DNA of 64,000 bases from Parasponia andersonii (taxonomy: Eukaryota; Streptophyta; Magnoliopsida; Rosales; Cannabaceae): the NCBI GenBank assembly GCA_002914805.1, contig JXTB01000036.1, positions 229,936 to 293,935 on the forward strand, read 5' to 3'. Positions 59,293 to 64,000 of this stretch are shown here, piece after piece. How positions within the stretch are numbered: position 1 is the stretch's first letter; each line of letters opens with the position of its first letter. The position numbers and the translations under genes are program-made. Below the pieces are notes generated by a model that worked only from the letters and a program-made list of their open reading frames with translations, was not told where the DNA came from and made no database searches.

Positions 59293-60132
59293 TCATCCTG
59301 CCAGGCTCTGTACATCTTTGGGTTTGCGAGGAGATTGCATATCAATCAGTGCTTGTATCTTTTGAGGGTTAGCTTTAATGCCTCGTTGATTGACCATAAA
59401 ACCCAGAAACTTTCCAGATCCTACCCCAAATACACACTTCTGAGGATTCAGCTTCATTTGATATTTTCGGAGAATTTTGAACATCTCATCAAGATGTTTG
59501 ATGTGATCTTCGTCTTTCTTCAACTTCACTAGCATGTCATCAACATATACCTCTATTGTCTTGCCAATTTGTTTTATAAACATCATGTTGACAAGAAGCT
59601 GGTAGGTTGCTCCTGCATTGATGAGTCCGAAGGGTATCTTTTTGTAATAGTTTAATCCTCGATCAGTGATGAACGAGGTATGCTCCTCATCTAGTTCATA
59701 TATGGGGATTTGATTGTATCCAGAATATGCGTTCATGAAACTTAAGAGTTCATGCCCCGACATCGCATCTACAAGTTGGTCGAATCTTAGAAGGGGAAAG
59801 CTACCCTTCGGGCATGCTTTGTTGAGATTTGTGAAATCGATACACTTTCTCCACTTCCCGTTGGGTTTCTTTATTAAAATTAGGTTTGCAAGCCAGTTCG
59901 GATAAAAAGATTCCCTGATAAATCCAATTTTGAGCAACTTTTCTACCTCTTCTTTCAGTGCGACGTAGCGTTCTGGATTCATAGCTCTTCTTTTCGGCCA
60001 TACAGGCTTCTTTGTTAGATCTATGTTAAGACGGTGGCATATGATATTTGGATCGATCCCGACCATGTCCGAATGTTGCCACGCGAAGACATCCAAGTTA
60101 GATTCCAGAAAAGCGACCAATGAAGCTTGCAC
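59293..60132 (-). pseudogene. Reverse transcriptase of element B
   Basis: An open frame of 279 codons holds nearly the whole RT: KPNGKWRKCIDFTNLNKACP, FMNAYSGYNQIPIYE (Asp to Asn compared with the usual FMDAYSG), FGLINAGATYQ, the catalytic VYVDDMLVKL and LNPQKCVFGVGSGKFLGF. FMDAYSG supplies the first catalytic Asp of RT, so the Asn change should inactivate it even though YVDD is intact. Upstream it is separated from the protease frame by a stop at about 60150. Confidence 0.87.
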
Positions 60133-60150
60133 AGGTTCTTGAAGCCTCCC

Positions 60151-60828
60151 TCAAATCTTTAAAATCTTGGAGGACCTGTCAAATAGCAAATCCTCCAAGT
60201 CTTCAATGGGTCCAGCTTTGACTTCTCCATCGATTTCTCGAGGGTCGAGGTCTTCGCTTGTCGTTTCAATTGACGCTTTGACTGACGTTTCGCCTGAAGC
60301 TTCTTTTTGGACCATCATTGTGCAAGGTGTCACATCCTTTGCTGCGAGCTTTATAGAGTTGTTATAACAAGTCCTCGCATCATATTGGTTGCCACGCACC
60401 TCGCCTACTCCTTGTTGAGTCGGGAATTTCATAGCGAGATGATAGATTGATGTTACTGCTCGAAGTTCCCTCAGTGTTGGTCTTCCCAGTACAGTATTAA
60501 ATGCAGGGGGCCAATCTACAACCAAGAACTGGGTCATTACGGTTGAAACCTTAGGGTAGGTTCCAACGTTGACCATAAACTCAATCATGCCCATAGGTAT
60601 TATGTTGTTACCAGTGAATCCGTAGAGTGGAGTGACGACGGGCTTTAGGTCGCTTTCATTAAACTCTATCTTTTTAAAGGCGTCGTAATACAGGATGTCA
60701 ACAGTACTTCTGTTATCGTCCAATACTCGCCAAAATTGTGTGCTTCCACAATTGATCTTTATGACCAACGCATCATTATGTGGATAATGGACTTCCCTCG
60801 CGTCTTGTTCAGTGAAGGTAATATCCAT
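60151..60828 (-). pseudogene. Protease region of element B
   Basis: A 225-codon open frame. The active-site area reads FWRVLDDNRSTVDILYYDAF; the usual form has a D-(G/N)-(G/S) loop, so DNR is suspicious. Later come VLGRPTLRELRAVTSIYHLA and an acidic linker DLDPREIDGEVKAGPIEDL that leads to RT. Retroelement proteases cut the gag-pol polyprotein. Confidence 0.8.
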
Positions 60829-61011
60829 ATCCGGTACTCACTAAAGCTTTCATGGTCCCTGTTCGAGGTGCATGACGTTGGTCAATGGCTGCTGTCGAGC
60901 TTCCCGTGCATACCTATCCTGCGCTCTCTTGAAATCTCCCCCAACGTGCGGTTTTCTGAAAATAGTTCGCACCTCGCGCTAAATTTCTGGAGGTCGCTAT
61001 CGGTTTTCTTC

Positions 61012-62688
61012 TCACCTTTCATTATTCTGTTTAGAGTATTGTCGCAGCCGCCCTTCTTTAATCAATCTTTCGATCTCATCTTTCAGGGCAAAGCAGTTAT
61101 TGGTATCGTGTCCAATATCATTGTGATACCGACAAAACTTGTTGGGGTCGCACCTCGCTCTATCTCTTTTCATTGGTTTCGGTTGATGATACCACTCCTG
61201 TTGGTTTGTGACTGCATAGATATGATCTATGGATGCGTTCAATTCAGCATAATTATTGAACCTCATGGGAGCTCTTGGAATCTCCTGCTTTTTTTGTTTG
61301 GACTGCTTCTCATTCGATTGTTCACTACTCCTTTTGTTCGACTTCTTATTATTGTTATTGTTGTTTATTATGGCATCATTGGCAGTATCCTTTCCTCTTC
61401 CCTTTGTCGTCTTAAGGTTTTCGCGTGAAGATTCCACCCTTAGATGTCGACAAACTCTTCGATAGAAGTCTTCAAGGGTTCTGCATTCTCGTTCTAGTAA
61501 CTCTTCCCAGAGTTTAGTTTCTAGTCGTATCCCAGCCATTATTAGAGTTAAGACTCCTCCCTCAGGTGGGTTATTAACCTTTGCCAACTCTGAGGTAAAA
61601 TGATTTAAGTAAGATCATAGAGTTTCCTCCGGGTCTTGCCGAATAGCAGACAGACTTACCAGTGGAACAGTAAAATTCTTCGTGGCCTGGAATTGCCTCA
61701 AGATTGCAGTCTGAAGCTGTTGCCAGGACAAGATTGAACCAGACTTGAGTCCTCGGAACCACTTCTTCGCCACTCTTGTGAGAATTACAGCAAAGCATCT
61801 ACAACGTGCAAGATCATCAATACGATGAAGTTCTATCAGGTCACTGAAGTGATCCATACGGTCCTCCTCGCTGAATGGCGATTGAAGATACCTATCAGTG
61901 AGCTCATCGTCCTAACCAGCAAGTGCATTTAAAGCAATTCTCAGATTATGAACATCGATGTTCAGAGGGAGAACATTCTCTCTTACTGGTGGTAGGAGTT
62001 TACTCTGATCGTTGTCATGATATAAAGCGGATTGGTTTGGTAGGGTGTGCTACGACCTTAGGGATTCCAATGAAATAGTGCGATGAGATCAGCTTTGGTC
62101 TTTGTGATGCGAAGTGGATCGCTCCAAACTACGTCGCTAATCCAGATATTGTCTCAGATCTGTAGGATTCTGTCGAGATTCCCTACTGATCCTTTCAAAG
62201 ACACTCCTCGATTGACGTTTTTGCTCGTGTTCAAGATAATCACGATTGATGGTTACTCTCCAGGAAGGTTGTCCACGATCATGATCAGTACTTGAACTTT
62301 CAATACCAGATACCAGAGATAAGTCTGTGACCTTACCTTTTCCCTTAGAGATGCAATCTCCTCGATGCTCCTGCCAGGCTTTAGGTTGGTCGCGGTTCTC
62401 TGTCTCCAGGATTTGAATTCCTCTCTCAGGTTGTTGAGCAGGACGTTCTCTGGGACGTTCGTACTGTGGTAGAGTTAGCATCTGTTCTTCAGCAAGTCGT
62501 CGTAAAGAGTCATTAATCTGACTTGTAATTTGCTGAAGATTCACCAGTGCTTCCTCTATGCAATCCTGTCTCTGGACAATATTTTCCGGTACAGTCACGG
62601 CAGGCTGAACCTGAACAGGATTTACCTGTGCAGCAGCGGTACTTTGGGGATAATTTTGGCTAGTTCTGGTATTTTTGGTGTTTGCCAT
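61012..62688 (-). pseudogene. Gag of element B (start codon kept, frameshifted)
   Basis: The start at 62688 (MANTKNTRTSQNY) is supported by the matching place in A, where ATG is ATA. The first frame runs to 62137. Capsid-like segments follow at 61857-61615 (MDHFSDLIELHRIDDLARCR, AKKWFRGL). 61587-61012 includes MAGIRLETKLWEELLERECR, an Asn/Lys-rich stretch and the nucleocapsid knuckle CRYHNDIGHDTNNC (C-x2-H-x4-H-x4-C) with LKDEIERLIKEG. At least two shifts lie between 62137 and 61587. Confidence 0.85.
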
Positions 62689-62730
62689 TATTGAAAGAAG
62701 CAGAATGGACAAAATTTTCTGCCGGAATAT

Positions 62731-62747
62731 CTCTTCTTCTAGCGCCA
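62731..62747 (-). other. Primer-binding site of element B
   Basis: On the minus strand TGGCGCTAGAAGAAGAG starts two bases inside the 5' LTR, as in element A, with G-to-A changes at two positions. It fits tRNA-Asn. Confidence 0.7.
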
Positions 62748-62749
62748 AT

Positions 62750-63469
62750 TGTTGAAAGAAGTTTTGTCAACAATAAATTTAGGAAAATTGCAAAATATGG
62801 CTTGTGTGTAAAAATGATTAATTAACTAAAGCAAACAAAGAGACAAGAATTTTATAGTGGTTCAGCCCCAAAAAAGATGAGTCTACGTCCATTATTTTTC
62901 ACTATTTTCTGGAAAATTACAAGAACTCAAAATTATAATGTATTGTCCGGAAAGAAAAAGTAAAAGTTTAAAAGGTTCTCCAAAAATTCCCCCAAAGATC
63001 CCCCATCGAAACATTGAACTCCTTTTATATAGGTGGGGATAGCTCAATGTTTCCCAATTGTGAGAATGGGTAACTGTATATTCGGGCAATATAATTTGAG
63101 TAACAATATAACTGGACAATCACTTAAATGAGATGGCTGGTCGATCTTTAAAGATAAACTTTTGTTTCCCTTTCTTTGTAGGTTATCCGTTTGACGAAAC
63201 TTAGTCTAGTTTCCTTTTCATTCTGGTCGCACTTAACTCGTTCGGAGGAAGTCGCACTAAACTCGTTCAGAGGAGGTCGCACTAATTTATGCGGTGGAGG
63301 TCGCACGTAACTCTTTCGGAAGAGGTCGCACTAACTTATGCGGTGGAGGTCGCACGTAACTCTTTTGGAAGAGGTCGCACTTAATCTTACTCATGCGACC
63401 TCACACTCACTTGATCAACTGTTCCCTTCATAGTATCGACCAACATATAGGATTTTAGACCGCACAACA
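62750..63469 (-). repeat. 5' LTR of element B
   Basis: 720 bp, plus strand TGTTGAAAGAAG to GACCGCACAACA. It is 52 bp longer than the 3' LTR because a block GGTCGCACTAACTTATGCGG to TTTCGGAAGA is present twice (about 63280-63382). U3 is built of short GGTCGCAC / AACTCGTTCGGAGG units. A TATA-like TATATAAA lies on the minus strand at about 63028. Confidence 0.92.
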
Positions 63470-63474
63470 ATTAG

Positions 63475-64000
63475 CAACTTCATTGTTTTTTATTTTATTT
63501 TAATGAAAAGGTATATAAATAGTCCTAGTGCCAGTTTAATTACACATATACGTTCCTATCTAATTGATGAATAAGCTCCAACGGTAAGGATTCTAATACC
63601 TTGACCATCAAATTGGTTTTGTTATAATCACGTTATAAACTTTTGTTCTATAAAAATTTGGCTCATTTACAGTTGGTTCAAATTTTGAATCATCGATCAA
63701 GGCCATTATATGTGTACTTAAAGTTTAGGTTCTCATGTCAAGTAGTGAATTTCTTCAATTTTTTGGACAATATTGAAAGGAAATGCCAAGTTACATAATT
63801 TAATGTTTAATCACTGTTGATTAGTGTTGGCCCCATAATAACATCTTTCTCTATTTATCTCATTCTAATAAAATAAGCCAGTGTCGTTCTGCTTTGAAGC
63901 CTGAGAGGAAGTTTTCCTTTTTCTCTTTATCAGATCTCTTCTCCTCCATCTTCTTCTTCCTCTTCTTCCTCACTCATTTTTCTCTTTTTTTTTTTTTTTT
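63475..64000. other. Right flank with pyrimidine-rich edge
   Basis: Host DNA after element B. A TATATAAATAG lies at about 63512. From 63910 to the end the plus strand is nearly pure CT (TCTTCTTCCTCTTCTTCCTC type), which is common in plant 5' leaders, so a gene could start just beyond the window. No start codon or coding frame is seen. Confidence 0.35.

Larger units (their letters stand above)
52442..63469 (-). mobile_element. Element B: Tat-lineage Ty3/gypsy retrotransposon, complete ends
   Basis: TSD ATTAG flanks it exactly (52437-52441 and 63470-63474). It is the same family as element A, inserted in the opposite orientation, 11028 bp long. The order from right to left is 5' LTR, primer-binding site, gag, protease, RT, RNase H, second RNase H, integrase, antisense accessory gene (plus strand), polypurine tract, 3' LTR. 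Its gag keeps a start codon and RT keeps YVDD, but stops and shifts break the rest. LTRs differ at roughly one position in eleven by eye over 300 bp. The different TSDs show that A and B are separate insertions, not an inverted duplication. Confidence 0.93.

Noticed and set aside
40883-63469. A and B as one inverted segmental duplication
   Set aside because: Each element has its own exact 5-bp TSD, so they inserted independently.
1-64000. CRISPR arrays, tRNA or rRNA genes, known microRNA precursors
   Set aside because: No repeat-spacer pattern; no cloverleaf with A/B boxes was recognised; no known mature miRNA sequence was recognised by eye.

Overview
The window looks like nuclear DNA from a flowering plant, most likely a eudicot. 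It is AT-rich, gene-poor and full of plant-type transposable elements. It holds one clear cellular gene, a two-exon DWARF14-type strigolactone receptor (D14) at 33165-34043. Everything else I can assign is mobile-element DNA or repeats derived from it. I see no tRNA or rRNA gene, no CRISPR array and no bacterial-style operon.

Layout. 1-4.6 kb: tandem arrays (74-bp and 112-bp units), then a minus-strand Ty3/gypsy pol relic of Tat type with a second RNase H. At about 4.56-4.60 kb it is fused to a minus-strand LINE (EN + RT) relic that runs to about 6.26 kb. 7.37-10.96 kb: a complete but dead hAT transposon with an exact 8-bp target-site duplication. 11-23.6 kb: noncoding AT-rich DNA with MITE-like inverted repeats, a dispersed noncoding repeat family and several local tandem duplications. 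23.6-29.9 kb: a minus-strand Ty1/copia element with both LTRs and a 5-bp TSD. 33.2-34.0 kb: D14, a GC-rich island with a TATA box and a purine-rich leader. 37-40.6 kb: more members of the dispersed repeat families.

40.88-51.96 kb (element A, plus strand) and 52.44-63.47 kb (element B, minus strand) are two related Tat-lineage gypsy elements of about 11 kb each. Each has LTRs, a primer-binding site matching tRNA-Asn, a 5-bp TSD and its own point-mutation decay. They lie tail to tail with 483 bp between them, which makes a very large imperfect inverted repeat.

Both elements carry, between pol and the 3' LTR, a multi-exon accessory gene on the strand opposite to gag-pol. It has a domain resembling the Pfam 'putative gypsy type transposon' family and a coiled-coil C-terminus. 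Intron positions are shared between the two copies. This spliced antisense gene, the inverted pair, the LINE/gypsy fusion and an unusual Phe-to-Val change next to the D14 oxyanion hole are the points most worth a second look. None of the elements appears able to move by itself: all coding regions have stops, frameshifts or lost catalytic residues. All homology statements come from reading the sequence and from memory of the families; no database search was run.
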